Shown here: piece after piece, positions 46,830-55,249 of the stretch | How positions within the stretch are numbered: position 1 is the first letter of the stretch | Layout: every line of letters begins with the position of its first letter | Source of the DNA: Sulfuricurvum kujiense DSM 16994 | GTDB lineage: Bacteria > Campylobacterota > Campylobacteria > Campylobacterales > Sulfurimonadaceae | NCBI RefSeq assembly: GCF_000183725.1 | Contig: NC_014762.1 | Location: 124,001 to 188,000 of the forward strand | Reading direction: 5' to 3' | Length of the DNA stretch: 64,000 nt | Position numbers and translations under genes: made by a program | The notes under the pieces: generated by a model | Database searches by the model: none | What the model was told of the DNA's origin: nothing | What the model saw: the letters and a program-made list of their open reading frames with translations, nothing else

Positions 46830-49238
46830 CTATTGTAACAATCTCAATACGTTTTGCTGCACAGCATTGGCTTGGCTCATCGCATAGCTTCCTGATTGTG
46901 CAAGGATGTTAAATTTAGAGAAGTTTGCACTCTCTGCCGCGAAATCGACATCACGGAGTTGTGATTCCGCCGCTTTAACGTTAACTTGAGTCACGCTGAT
47001 GTTGTTAATTGTAGCCGTCAACTGGTTTTGAACCGAACCGAGGTCTGCGCGGATCGTATCGAGATCCCCGATAGCGGCATCGAGAGTATCGATCGCTTTC
47101 ATGGCATCTGTGAGATTGAGGACGCTGACACTGGAGAGGTTCGTCACCTCGCCCGCATCGATTCCGACACTACCGGAGTTCTCCGTATTCGGCATAAAGG
47201 TTGATCCGGCAGCGATGGTCGGAGCCGTACCATCTCCGCGAAGCAATGTCATATCTTCAGAGAGGGTGATAGCTGCACCGGTCGTGATATCGACCGTTAC
47301 TTTATCCCCCGCACTCATTGCTGCTGCACCGGTTTGAGCGGCGGTAAGATCCTGAGTCAGAACGGTTCCCGCTTTGATCACGGTACCGGTTGCGAGGGTT
47401 GAACCCGCTTTGATCGTCATATCCGAATTGAGGGTAATGGCGGATGAGTTGATGACCGTCCCCCCGATCGTTGAACCCTCTTTGAGCGTACTTGCGGCGG
47501 CCAAAGAGCTTCCCGCTTTCAAATCAGTCGTTGTATAGGTTGTAACGGCGGATGAGTTGACCGTATCGGCACCGAGTACCGATCCCGCTTTGAGTTTGGA
47601 AGCGGCCGCAATAATTGATCCCGATTTGAGCGTCATATCTTCCGATACGGTTGCACTCGAACTGCTGACAAGGTTACCGCCGAGTACCGAACCGACGTTG
47701 ATGGTCGACGCTGCGGCAATGGAAGAGTTGGCAGTACCGCTGAGATCGACGTTGATCGTCATATCAGAGGTAAGGGTTAAGGATGCCGTCAACGTAACGT
47801 CCGAAGTGAGAGTATCCCCTTTGCTGTACGTTACGCCGTTGACGGTAAAGTCTTGTTGTACTACGGTTCCTGAGTCAAGGATAGAACCGCTTACGAGGGT
47901 AGAACCGGCCGTGATGAACATATCCGATGAAAGCGCTACGGCAGCTGACGTATTGAAAGCGGCTCCCGTTGTGGTCCCTTTGGCAAATGTCGTTGCCGAT
48001 AGAAGGGTTGTCCCCGCTTTGAGGGTTCCGTCCAAGACCAACGTGGTAGCTGCAGACAAGTTAACATCTCCCCCGATGGTGGTTCCCACTTTCAACGTCG
48101 AACCGACGGCGATCGAAGAGCCAGCCGCAAGGATTGAGTCTTTAACCATACTGGTAGCCCCTGAGAGGTTGATCGTCCCTCCGACGGCACCGGCACCGAT
48201 ACCGCTGACTTGAAACTCTGCCGCCCCTTTTTGAACCAGTTCGATGTATCCGACCGTAGAGAGCTGATTCGCCGTTCCGCCGAAGACGTCACCGACGTTC
48301 CCCTGTACTTTGATCGCACGACCGTCGGTTGATTTGAGGGTCATTTTTCCATCATCGGTGATCGTTGCCGCAACACCCGTTTGGGCGGTTTTCGCGTTGA
48401 TCGCCGCCATCAATGCGCCGTCGCCGTCATTGGCTTTAGTATTGATTGCTCCGATGTTGATTCCGTTGATAGTGAAATCGGTTCCCGTAGCACCCGCTGC
48501 AATCGCACTTCCAGAGGTTACTTCAACGACCGCTTTGGCACGGATACCGGTAATACCGCTGTGGGAGTTGATCTCATCGGCCAATGCACCCATACCGTTT
48601 TCCGGTGTATTATTGTATTGAATATCGATTGCTTTCATCGTGATGTTTTCACCCGTCAAGGCACTTTTCATCGTCAATTGCACACTTCCCACTTCCGAAG
48701 CGAGGTTCAATGTCGCACGGCTGGTATGACCGATTTTATTAGTCTCTGCAGAAGCAACCGAAAAGTTAACCCCTTCGTTTGAGCTGGCACCCATTTGGAT
48801 AGTTTTATTGGTAAACGATCCGGAGAGGAGTTTCTGACCGTTGAAAGAGGTAGTTTTTGCAATGGTGTTAAGCTCTTCCATCAAACGGTTGATATCTTTT
48901 TGAATCGCAAGACGTGAAGAGGTGTTTTGCCCATCAGATGATGCTTGAACTGCTTTGGTTTTAATGGTGTCGAGGATTTTTGAGTACTCGTTGAGTGCAC
49001 CATCCGCCGTTTGGATCAAACCAATACCGTCGTTACCATTAGAGATCGCTTGTCCCAGAGAATTTGCTTGGTTACGAAGCGCATTGGCAATAACCATCCC
49101 TGATGCATCGTCTGCGGCTTTGTTAATACGAAGACCTGAACTGAGTTTGGAGAGAGACTCGTCCAAATTACGATTGTTCATTACGCTATTACTGTGAGCG
49201 TTCATCGCCGAAATGTTAGTATTAATTCTGAAACCCAT
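46830..49238 (-). CDS. flaA: Flagellin with repeat-bearing insert, sigma28-driven copy
   Basis: This 802-residue flagellin is the same length as its neighbour and differs mainly near the N-terminus (ISAMNAHSNSV against IAAMTAHTSGV), in the variable domain and at scattered sites of the repeat array; long nucleotide runs are identical. The upstream sigma28 promoter (TAAA-N15-TCCGATAT) makes it the counterpart of C. jejuni flaA, probably the major filament protein. The leader carries a hairpin AAGAGC-TTTT-GCTCTT at 49257-49272 that may stabilise the mRNA. AAAGGATTTATC precedes the ATG. Confidence 0.94.
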   Translation of the reverse strand: MGFRINTNISAMNAHSNSVMNNRNLDESLSKLSSGLRINKAADDASGMVIANALRNQANSLGQAISNGNDGIGLIQTADGALNEYSKILDTIKTKAVQASSDGQNTSSRLAIQKDINRLMEELNTIAKTTSFNGQKLLSGSFTNKTIQMGASSNEGVNFSVASAETNKIGHTSRATLNLASEVGSVQLTMKSALTGENITMKAIDIQYNNTPENGMGALADEINSHSGITGIRAKAVVEVTSGSAIAAGATGTDFTINGINIGAINTKANDGDGALMAAINAKTAQTGVAATITDDGKMTLKSTDGRAIKVQGNVGDVFGGTANQLSTVGYIELVQKGAAEFQVSGIGAGAVGGTINLSGATSMVKDSILAAGSSIAVGSTLKVGTTIGGDVNLSAATTLVLDGTLKAGTTLLSATTFAKGTTTGAAFNTSAAVALSSDMFITAGSTLVSGSILDSGTVVQQDFTVNGVTYSKGDTLTSDVTLTASLTLTSDMTINVDLSGTANSSIAAASTINVGSVLGGNLVSSSSATVSEDMTLKSGSIIAAASKLKAGSVLGADTVNSSAVTTYTTTDLKAGSSLAAASTLKEGSTIGGTVINSSAITLNSDMTIKAGSTLATGTVIKAGTVLTQDLTAAQTGAAAMSAGDKVTVDITTGAAITLSEDMTLLRGDGTAPTIAAGSTFMPNTENSGSVGIDAGEVTNLSSVSVLNLTDAMKAIDTLDAAIGDLDTIRADLGSVQNQLTATINNISVTQVNVKAAESQLRDVDFAAESANFSKFNILAQSGSYAMSQANAVQQNVLRLLQ
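47176..48176 (-). repeat. About eight degenerate 35-50 residue repeats in flagellin (flaA copy)
   Basis: Same array as in the other flagellin, offset by 2631 bases. Differences cluster in the segment around 47860-48030 (FAKGTTTGAAFNTSAAVAL here, FAKGTTMGAAVNLTAAVAL there), while the repeats on either side are nearly identical. Boundaries are approximate. Confidence 0.8.
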
Positions 49239-49304
49239 GATAAATCCTTTTATCGCAAGAGCTTTTGCTCTTAAGTTAGTTCAGCGTCCTTGCTGTTACA
49301 GACT

Positions 49305-49331
49305 ATATCGGACGATAAAAAAAAAGCTTTA
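49305..49331 (-). promoter_or_regulatory. Sigma28 (FliA) promoter of the flaA copy
   Basis: On the - strand TAAA (complement of 49328-49331), 15 bases including a nine-T run, then TCCGATAT (complement of 49305-49312). It has one mismatch to TAAA-N15-GCCGATAT and is about 67 bases before the ATG. Confidence 0.9.
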
Positions 49332-49336
49332 ACATA

Positions 49337-50002
49337 TTAGGGAGAAATTTGAATCCAGTCGGATGTATTGGAATCGTAAATTTTGGTTACGTTGGTATCG
49401 CGTAGAAATAAAATGGTTCCGTTAATAGGCGAAGCCGGATAGGGGTCGGTTGAAAGGGCGACGATTGCGCTGTTGTATCCGCGGGTCTGTGTGGAGACTT
49501 CCGAACCGTTATAGAGTTTCATATGGTTGGTTTCACCGATCCCGATTTCGAGCAGTATATCATCACCCTGAGCACTCGAATGGGTCGCATTGGTTTGTAA
49601 AATACCGTCTTCCCCTCGGCTGAGGAGACGGCCGAGTACATTTGCATTGGGAGAGATGGATGTCGTATTATTATCGGCATAAGTGGCGTTTGTATTATGG
49701 GTACCAAAATCGTAGGTCGTGTAGCTGATATTACGACCCCATGCGTCTTTCCCCAAACCAATCACAACCGGAACGGTAGCATTTACCTCTTTTAGTAGTT
49801 CAAAATAGGCATCATTATCCGGATTTGAAGCAGTATTGAGTAATCGGCTTCGGATCACTTCAAGCATCGTTTTGCTGTTTTGCTGTTTTAGAGTATTGCC
49901 TTGAATAACTGTGTAATATCCCATAGTCGCCAGTACTGCTGCCAAAATTCCTGCCATGACAATGGCAAGCATTACTTCGATAAGCATAAATCCTTGTCTC
50001 AT
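49337..50002 (-). CDS. Type II/IV pseudopilin-like prepilin
   Basis: The 221-residue protein has a class III leader MRQG, then FMLIEVMLAIVMAGILAAVLATMGYY: prepilin peptidase cleaves after Gly and Glu5 follows. The globular part has many Thr and Asn residues and no Cys pair like the major pilins. It directly abuts the platform protein gene at 50003. It may be a minor pseudopilin that starts or lengthens the fibre. It is the last gene of the pilus operon, with flaA following on the same strand and no clear terminator in between. Confidence 0.85.
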   Translation of the reverse strand: MRQGFMLIEVMLAIVMAGILAAVLATMGYYTVIQGNTLKQQNSKTMLEVIRSRLLNTASNPDNDAYFELLKEVNATVPVVIGLGKDAWGRNISYTTYDFGTHNTNATYADNNTTSISPNANVLGRLLSRGEDGILQTNATHSSAQGDDILLEIGIGETNHMKLYNGSEVSTQTRGYNSAIVALSTDPYPASPINGTILFLRDTNVTKIYDSNTSDWIQISP

Positions 50003-51043
50003 TTATGCATGTCCTACTTGATCGATGATCCCTTGTTGGATTAATACCTGAGTCAAGACGATGGTGAAAAATTCGACAAATACGGCAAACGACAGTAGTA
50101 AAATAGCCACTATCGTCATACTGCGAAAAAACTTACTCGCCATAGTGAGTGCATTAAATCTGGCCCGGTCCGCAAATTCACCAAACATATTGCCCAGTTG
50201 AGCTACTGTTCCCGCTCCGGCGAGGAGGTGCTGTTCGATCTCTTCGAAAAAGGGGATACTCCAAAAGTTTTTTTCGCCTCGGCTCACTTGGGCAAGAATC
50301 CCCTCGAATTGCTTTGATATGCGAGGAATAATGGTGCTGTTTGCGGCGGTTTTAAAGGTCATTTTTAACGAAACGCCATTTTTAAGCATTTCGCTGAGCA
50401 GACTCAGTAGGATGAATTTTTCAAAATAACCGATAACGAGAGAAGAGATCGGCAGGTGCGACGCTATCCGTTTCGCCACGCCTTGAATGGCTCCACTATA
50501 GTTAAAAAGGGCGATCATAACGATAAGAAAATAGGCCGAAAAGAAAAGCAATCCTCCTAATAGAAGATTGCTTAGAATAAGAGCCATATCCAAATGTTCA
50601 GCGATAATAGCGTAGATTCTCGGATCGTAGCTTTTGGCTTCACTGATGTGAAACGGAACAGCAAAAAAACGGATGAAAATAATGATGATTGCCGTCAACG
50701 TAAAATAGATGACAGGAAGGGCAATTTTGTCGTTTGACTCTTGATGAAATCGGTTTTTTATCTCTAGATAATTTACAACCGATTTGAGCGTTTTGACGAA
50801 TCCACCCCCTTTTTCTGCCATAGCAACAAACTGGATGATATCGGGGGAAGGGGATATGTATTTCTCTATCGCATTGGAAAAAGAGGCTCCTTCTTGGATT
50901 GAGCGGGTAATATTGATGTATATGGCGCGTTCGTCCTTGTCTTTTGCCGTATTTTGAAGTAAATTGAGTGCATTAGTAAGGCTCTTTCCATTTTCCAAAG
51001 ATAACTGCAGCGCCTTTAAGAGGGTGAGTACATCAGGTTTCAT
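50003..51043 (-). CDS. Type II secretion / type IV pilus inner-membrane platform protein (GspF/PilC-like)
   Basis: The 346-residue protein has the two GspF repeats (about 10-130 and 205-330), with SLENGKSLTNALNLL and EMLKNGVSLKMTFKTAA at their starts, and three predicted membrane helices. It anchors the assembly ATPase and turns pilin polymerisation. It resembles CtsF of the Campylobacter competence system or MshG. The start overlaps the ATPase gene by 11 bases. Confidence 0.9.
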   Translation of the reverse strand: MKPDVLTLLKALQLSLENGKSLTNALNLLQNTAKDKDERAIYINITRSIQEGASFSNAIEKYISPSPDIIQFVAMAEKGGGFVKTLKSVVNYLEIKNRFHQESNDKIALPVIYFTLTAIIIIFIRFFAVPFHISEAKSYDPRIYAIIAEHLDMALILSNLLLGGLLFFSAYFLIVMIALFNYSGAIQGVAKRIASHLPISSLVIGYFEKFILLSLLSEMLKNGVSLKMTFKTAANSTIIPRISKQFEGILAQVSRGEKNFWSIPFFEEIEQHLLAGAGTVAQLGNMFGEFADRARFNALTMASKFFRSMTIVAILLLSFAVFVEFFTIVLTQVLIQQGIIDQVGHA

Positions 51044-52595
51044 GGACGTATCCTAACGATAGCAATTCGCTAGAGAGCGTTTCATAATCACATGTCCCCA
51101 TCTCGAATAAATACGCAGCCGATTGGAAATAGCTAAACGTGATGAAGTGTTCCCATGCTTTAAAGACGGTGCTGTTTTTAAGGGCAAGATAAAATTGGTA
51201 GCGTATTTTCATATCTCCGGGGATAAAAACCATATCCAGCAATAATGCCCGACCACTGTATCCAGTAAAATTGCATCGGATACAGCCGCTTTTTTCAAAC
51301 CCATACGTTTCGGTGCTAAAAAATGCTTTTCCGTCTTCAACGCCGCAGGGTTGTTTACACGAGCAGAGTTTAGGAATAAGCCGTTGAGCTACAACTCCGC
51401 TGAGTGAATAGGCGAGGATAAAGAGATCCCCCCCCTCATCACGGATACGTTCCATCGCCATAAAACTGTTGGGTGTATGGAGTGTAGAGAAAACCATGTG
51501 TCCGCTGTGCGCCGCTTTAAGTCCGGTGAGAATCGATTCGCGATCCCGCATTTCCCCGATAACAATGACGTCAGGGTCTTGACGCATGATCGATTTCATC
51601 CCCTCCGCAAAGGTAAAGCCGCTTGCCTCGTTGATCTGATACTGGGTAACGAAGTCGATTTTATACTCGATCGGATCTTCAATCGTATAGATGATTTCGT
51701 GGAGTCTGTCCCGCTGATTTAAAATGGCGTTGAGCGTTGTTGTTTTCCCGCTTCCGGTCGGTCCTACGACGAGAAAAAAGCCGCTGGACTGGTTGACGAA
51801 ATGGTGAAGGTGTTCCGACATAGGGTGGCTTTTAGGGAAGAGGGAGTTAAGCGATTTGATATTGCTCGCTTTGTCCAAAATACGCAAAACGATATTTTCT
51901 CCATACTGCGACGGGGCAATTTCAATACGAAAATCGATGGTGCGGTTTTCGTATTCGCGGGAGAAACTTCCCCCCTGAGGGGCATAGACATTAATCATAT
52001 CGATGTTGCAGCGCTCTTTGATAATCAGAGCAAAACGTTGCGCCAACTCATGATTGAGGAGGTATCGGGCTATGATTTTTCCGTCGATGCGGTAGCGGAG
52101 CCAATAAAACGATTCGTAGGCATTGATATGGATATCACTGGCGGAACGTTGAATACCGTATTCCAGAAGCATTTCAAAAATATCGATGACTTCATTTTCT
52201 CCGTCATCCATCGCATTAAACTGCTTGATTTTTCGCTCAATACTCTCGGGATCGACGCGCAGAAGAGACGTATATTTTTGTTGAAACTCACGAACGGGGA
52301 TATTTTTTTGCTCGATTTTTTTATGGACTTTTCCGCTGAGTTCGGCAAGACGTTTTTCCCCTAAAAGCTCTTTTCGAAGAATTGTGAGGGTGTCATCGCG
52401 TTCGTCGGCGATAATCATTTCGTATTCTTTCATGAGTTCGAGATTATAGGTTTTTGAGGTCTCTTTTTTTTGGATGAAGTGGTGAGAGAGTGCAATATCG
52501 AGAAGATGCTTTTTAATGCCGATTTGCTGATAATAGTATTGCTCTTTTTGGCATACTTCCAGCTGTTTCGACGTCAATATCTTTTTAATATTCAT
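51033..52595 (-). CDS. Type II secretion / type IV pilus assembly ATPase (GspE/PilB-like)
   Basis: The 520-residue protein has an N-terminal GspE-N-like region, a PAS-like domain, and the secretion ATPase core with Walker A GPTGSGKTT at 278-286, Asp box TIEDPIE, Walker B VIVIGEMRD and His box HSGHMVFSTLHTPNS. A zinc-binding set is visible in CSCKQPC and CIRCNFTG. It drives pilus extension, like CtsE of Campylobacter. ATG 52595 was chosen over the GTG six bases upstream. Confidence 0.93.
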   Translation of the reverse strand: MNIKKILTSKQLEVCQKEQYYYQQIGIKKHLLDIALSHHFIQKKETSKTYNLELMKEYEMIIADERDDTLTILRKELLGEKRLAELSGKVHKKIEQKNIPVREFQQKYTSLLRVDPESIERKIKQFNAMDDGENEVIDIFEMLLEYGIQRSASDIHINAYESFYWLRYRIDGKIIARYLLNHELAQRFALIIKERCNIDMINVYAPQGGSFSREYENRTIDFRIEIAPSQYGENIVLRILDKASNIKSLNSLFPKSHPMSEHLHHFVNQSSGFFLVVGPTGSGKTTTLNAILNQRDRLHEIIYTIEDPIEYKIDFVTQYQINEASGFTFAEGMKSIMRQDPDVIVIGEMRDRESILTGLKAAHSGHMVFSTLHTPNSFMAMERIRDEGGDLFILAYSLSGVVAQRLIPKLCSCKQPCGVEDGKAFFSTETYGFEKSGCIRCNFTGYSGRALLLDMVFIPGDMKIRYQFYLALKNSTVFKAWEHFITFSYFQSAAYLFEMGTCDYETLSSELLSLGYVHET

Positions 52596-52635
52596 AGGCA
52601 CTTTTTGGTTTAATTATAACACAAAAAGAGAATAT

Positions 52636-53130
52636 TCAGCGCGAAAGGTAAAATTTAAAACGTGCTGAAGTTAGGTTGTGTTCCAACGTCGCTTGTTGGG
52701 AGGTATAATTGAGGATAAGCTCTTTTAACGCTTTATCTTGGGTTGAGTTGTTTTCCGCACTGGTCATAATATAGAATGCACTCCCTGATTCGGTTGCCGT
52801 ATAAGGATTGAAGCCGCTCGGAGAAACGGGAACAAACCCGTTTCTCCCCCCGTCTAGTGAATAAGGTGTAGAGGTATTGCACTCTAATTCGGTTAGGAGA
52901 GTATTCGATGCGTCAACAGAAGCATTCAGCTCTTTTGGAAATTGCTCGGAAAGACTCTTACATTGAAACACCATGGATTCAATGAGATTCATGTGAGACT
53001 GGAGAGCACTTTTGTATTGTGACTTGGTTAAGGAGGAGGTATTTAGATAAAAATATCCTATCGCCCCTAATAACCCGACCAAAAATATAGTCGCAGCAAT
53101 TTCAATGAGAGTAAATCCTTTATTTTTCAT
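52636..53130 (-). CDS. Prepilin-like protein
   Basis: This 164-residue protein has leader MKNKG followed by FTLIEIAATIFLVGLLGAIGYFYLN, a class III signal with Glu at position 5. Cys residues in VFQCKSLSE and ELECNTS could form a disulfide. The frame extends to a TTG inside the upstream gene, but ATG 53130 gives the proper leader. It is a minor pilin or pseudopilin, 3 bases downstream of the third pilin. Confidence 0.85.
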   Translation of the reverse strand: MKNKGFTLIEIAATIFLVGLLGAIGYFYLNTSSLTKSQYKSALQSHMNLIESMVFQCKSLSEQFPKELNASVDASNTLLTELECNTSTPYSLDGGRNGFVPVSPSGFNPYTATESGSAFYIMTSAENNSTQDKALKELILNYTSQQATLEHNLTSARFKFYLSR

Positions 53131-53132
53131 TA

Positions 53133-53726
53133 TTAATTTTGTTGAACGATCATAATCCAATGTTTGTGATCATTGGCTCCAAGTATTTCGGTATAGCAAA
53201 ATGCATCTCCGAGGGCGGAATATTGGCTGGCTGCTGTTCCGAAATTCATGTTGTCGGAGACATTTAAATCCAAACTTGTATTGATTTCATGGTTGAAGAT
53301 AGCACAATACTGATCATCATCTTTGACACCGGCCAGTTTATAAGAGGTACCATTCAAGTCAATAGGAAACTGAAATGCAGGATGTCCGTCAACTGCTGAA
53401 GTATTCAGCTCCCATCCTACTGTGGTCATTTCGATGATATCTTTAGGAAGATGCTTAAGGATCATGACATTAGTTGCGTTAAAATCGGACAAATTGACAT
53501 CCAATGGGGCAATACCGAACTGCGCTATATAAACATCATACGCACCTGAGAGTTGTCTGCCTTGATCCATCAAAGCTGCAATACGTGCTTTTTTAGACGT
53601 TAAATCAATGTTGAAAAGATTTTTGTAATACAGCATTGTAACGGTTGATAAAACACCAAACAAGATAACGGCAATCGTCATTTCAACGAGAGAGATACCT
53701 TTTCTGTGATTTTTATAGATAGTCAT
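53133..53726 (-). CDS. Type IV pilin-like protein, diverged paralogue
   Basis: The 197-residue prepilin has a basic leader (MTIYKNHRKG) and ISLVEMTIAVILFGVLS as its hydrophobic helix, with Glu5. Its C-terminal half aligns with the two pilins upstream (DDDQYCAIFNHEIN; DAFCYTE), keeping the two Cys, so it is a diverged member of the same family. AAGGAG precedes ATG 53726. A perfect sigma28 promoter lies about 41 bases upstream, so it and the genes after it can be transcribed separately from the rest of the operon. Confidence 0.87.
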   Translation of the reverse strand: MTIYKNHRKGISLVEMTIAVILFGVLSTVTMLYYKNLFNIDLTSKKARIAALMDQGRQLSGAYDVYIAQFGIAPLDVNLSDFNATNVMILKHLPKDIIEMTTVGWELNTSAVDGHPAFQFPIDLNGTSYKLAGVKDDDQYCAIFNHEINTSLDLNVSDNMNFGTAASQYSALGDAFCYTEILGANDHKHWIMIVQQN

Positions 53727-53766
53727 TGTACACACTCCTTGTGTTCTAAAAGAAAAAATAAATTCT

Positions 53767-53793
53767 ATATCGGCTTTTTTTCCTAATCGTTTA
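53767..53793 (-). promoter_or_regulatory. Perfect-consensus sigma28 promoter of pilin gene at 53133
   Basis: On the - strand TAAA (complement of 53790-53793), 15 bases, GCCGATAT (complement of 53767-53774), an exact match to TAAA-N15-GCCGATAT. Confidence 0.9.
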
Positions 53794-53815
53794 ATATTGA
53801 TTGGGGAAAAAAGTC

Positions 53816-53835
53816 AAAAACGGCGCAGTGCGCCG
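53816..53835 (-). terminator. Terminator after second pilin gene
   Basis: On the - strand CGGCGC-ACT-GCGCCG is followed by TTTTTGACTTTTTT. It closes the unit starting at the sigma28 promoter at 54490-54516. Confidence 0.9.
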
Positions 53836-53842
53836 CCTCTTG

Positions 53843-54448
53843 TTAAGGTTTAACTATAAAGAGTGTTAGGTGCGATCCGTTGTTCCAGCAGAATACCGGA
53901 CCTAAATTTTGATACGCGATGGTTGGATTGGTATGGAATGCAGTTGCATTAGACGCATTGTATTCGACACTTGCATTGAACTCATGGTTGATAATCGCAC
54001 AATATTGCTCATCATCTGAAGTGTTCAAGCGTCCGGTAGCATTTTTATCCAGTTTGTACTGAAGCGCGATTCCGCTTGTCCCCGCAATGCCGGTAGTGTT
54101 GTTTAATTCCCAGCCGCCGGTGCCGTCCGCATTTCCTGAGGCCAATTCCGTAATAGCTACCGGAAGGCGGCTAAGGATCGAAACGTTCGCGTCATCGAGT
54201 TCGGTAAGGTTGATATCAAGGCTTGCGACCGAACCTACTTGCGCAATGTATGCGTCATACGCATTCGACATTTGTGCCGCTTGATCCAAAAGTGCCGCTA
54301 CACGTGCTTTTTTAGCCGTCAAGTCCGTATTAAAAAAGTTTTTGTAGTATTTAACCCCGATAGCGGAGAGAACTCCAAATAAGATAACAGCAATAATCAT
54401 CTCAATGAGAGAGATACCTTTTCGATGACTTTTGTAGATATTACGCAT
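53843..54448 (-). CDS. Type IV pilin-like protein, paralogue 2
   Basis: The 201-residue prepilin has leader MRNIYKSHRKG, then ISLIEMIIAVILFGVLS with Glu5. The globular domain has the Cys pair DDEQYCAIINHEF and GPVFCWNNG, the likely disulfide-bonded D-region. It is very similar to the pilin at 54605, differing at scattered positions. ATG 54448 with AAAAGGGG was preferred to the upstream in-frame extension, which lacks a ribosome site. A sigma28 promoter lies upstream and a terminator downstream, so it can be expressed as a single gene. Confidence 0.88.
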   Translation of the reverse strand: MRNIYKSHRKGISLIEMIIAVILFGVLSAIGVKYYKNFFNTDLTAKKARVAALLDQAAQMSNAYDAYIAQVGSVASLDINLTELDDANVSILSRLPVAITELASGNADGTGGWELNNTTGIAGTSGIALQYKLDKNATGRLNTSDDEQYCAIINHEFNASVEYNASNATAFHTNPTIAYQNLGPVFCWNNGSHLTLFIVKP

Positions 54449-54489
54449 AATTATGTACCCCTTTTGTCTGAAAGTAAAGATGAATACCA

Positions 54490-54516
54490 TATCGGTTGTT
54501 TTTGGGGATTGTTTAA
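54490..54516 (-). promoter_or_regulatory. Sigma28 promoter of pilin gene at 53843
   Basis: On the - strand TAAA (complement of 54513-54516), 15 bases, ACCGATAT (complement of 54490-54497): one mismatch to the FliA consensus, 42 bases before the ATG. Confidence 0.87.
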
Positions 54517-54575
54517 TGAAAAGAAAAAAAGAGGGGATGAAATTCCACTCCTCCCTCTAAGAGGGGGTGGAAAAG

Positions 54576-54602
54576 AGTAAAGAGCGGCGTAGCGCCGACT
54601 CT
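54576..54602 (-). terminator. Terminator or attenuator after first pilin gene
   Basis: On the - strand AGAGTCGGCG and CGCCGCTCT pair with one bulge around CTA, then TTACTCTTTT. A second hairpin (TCCAC-CCCTC-TTAG-AGGG..GTGGA) follows. Read-through from the sigma54 operon would be reduced here. Confidence 0.75.
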
Positions 54603-54604
54603 TA

Positions 54605-55207
54605 TTAAGGTTTAACTACGAAGAGCGTAAGGTGTGTTCCGTTGTTCCAGCAGAATACTTGTCCGAAACGTTGGTAAGCACTTGTTGCACTAACAGGGAA
54701 TACGGTTGCATTAGACGCATTGTATTCGATACTTGCATTGAACTCATGGTTAATAATCGCACAATATTGCTCATCATCTGAAGTGTTCAAGCGTCCGGTA
54801 GCATTTTTATCCAGTTTGTATTGAAGTGCGATACCTGTTGTACCAGAAATACCGGTAGTTTTGTTCAATTCCCAACCGCCGGTGCCGTCCACATTTCCTG
54901 AAGCCAATTCGGTAATAGCGATTGGAAGACGGCTAAGGATCGAAACGTTCGCGTCATCAAGCTGGGTAAGGTTGGTATCAAGGTTCGCGATTGAACCCAC
55001 TTGTACAATGTATGCGTCATACGCATTCGACATTTGTGATGCTTGATCCAAAAGTGCCGCTACACGTGCTTTTTTAGCCGTTAACTCCGTATTAAAGAAG
55101 TTTTTATAGTATTTAACTCCGATAGCGGAGAGAACTCCAAATAAAATAACGGCAACAATCATCTCAATAAGAGAGATACCTTTTCTCATTCCTGTGTACT
55201 GTTTCAT
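54605..55207 (-). CDS. Type IV pilin-like protein, paralogue 1
   Basis: The 200-residue prepilin has leader MKQYTGMRKG, then ISLIEMIVAVILFGVLSAIG with Glu5, and the same Cys pair (DDEQYCAIINHEF, GQVFCWNNG) as its neighbour. Of the three pilins it is the first in the operon. The leader RNA holds a hairpin at 55225-55241. A partial FliA-like box (ACCGATCT) lies upstream, but the TAAA is 18 rather than 15 bases away, so it probably relies on read-through from the operon promoter. Confidence 0.88.
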   Translation of the reverse strand: MKQYTGMRKGISLIEMIVAVILFGVLSAIGVKYYKNFFNTELTAKKARVAALLDQASQMSNAYDAYIVQVGSIANLDTNLTQLDDANVSILSRLPIAITELASGNVDGTGGWELNKTTGISGTTGIALQYKLDKNATGRLNTSDDEQYCAIINHEFNASIEYNASNATVFPVSATSAYQRFGQVFCWNNGTHLTLFVVKP

Positions 55208-55224
55208 TGTGTATCCTTTTTTGT

Positions 55225-55241
55225 GATCTTGTTTTAAGATC
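55225..55241. other. Short hairpin in the first pilin's leader
   Basis: GATCTT-GTTTT-AAGATC, followed on the + strand by GG and eight T. On the - strand, which is the coding strand here, it sits in the leader 18 bases before the pilin start and may protect or process the mRNA. Its T-run favours termination only of antisense transcripts. Confidence 0.5.
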
Positions 55242-55249
55242 GGTTTTTT

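Noticed and set aside
44545-48176. Repeats in the flagellin genes as a CRISPR array
   Set aside because: Repeats are in frame, degenerate and inside conserved flagellin genes; there are no uniform spacers and no cas genes.
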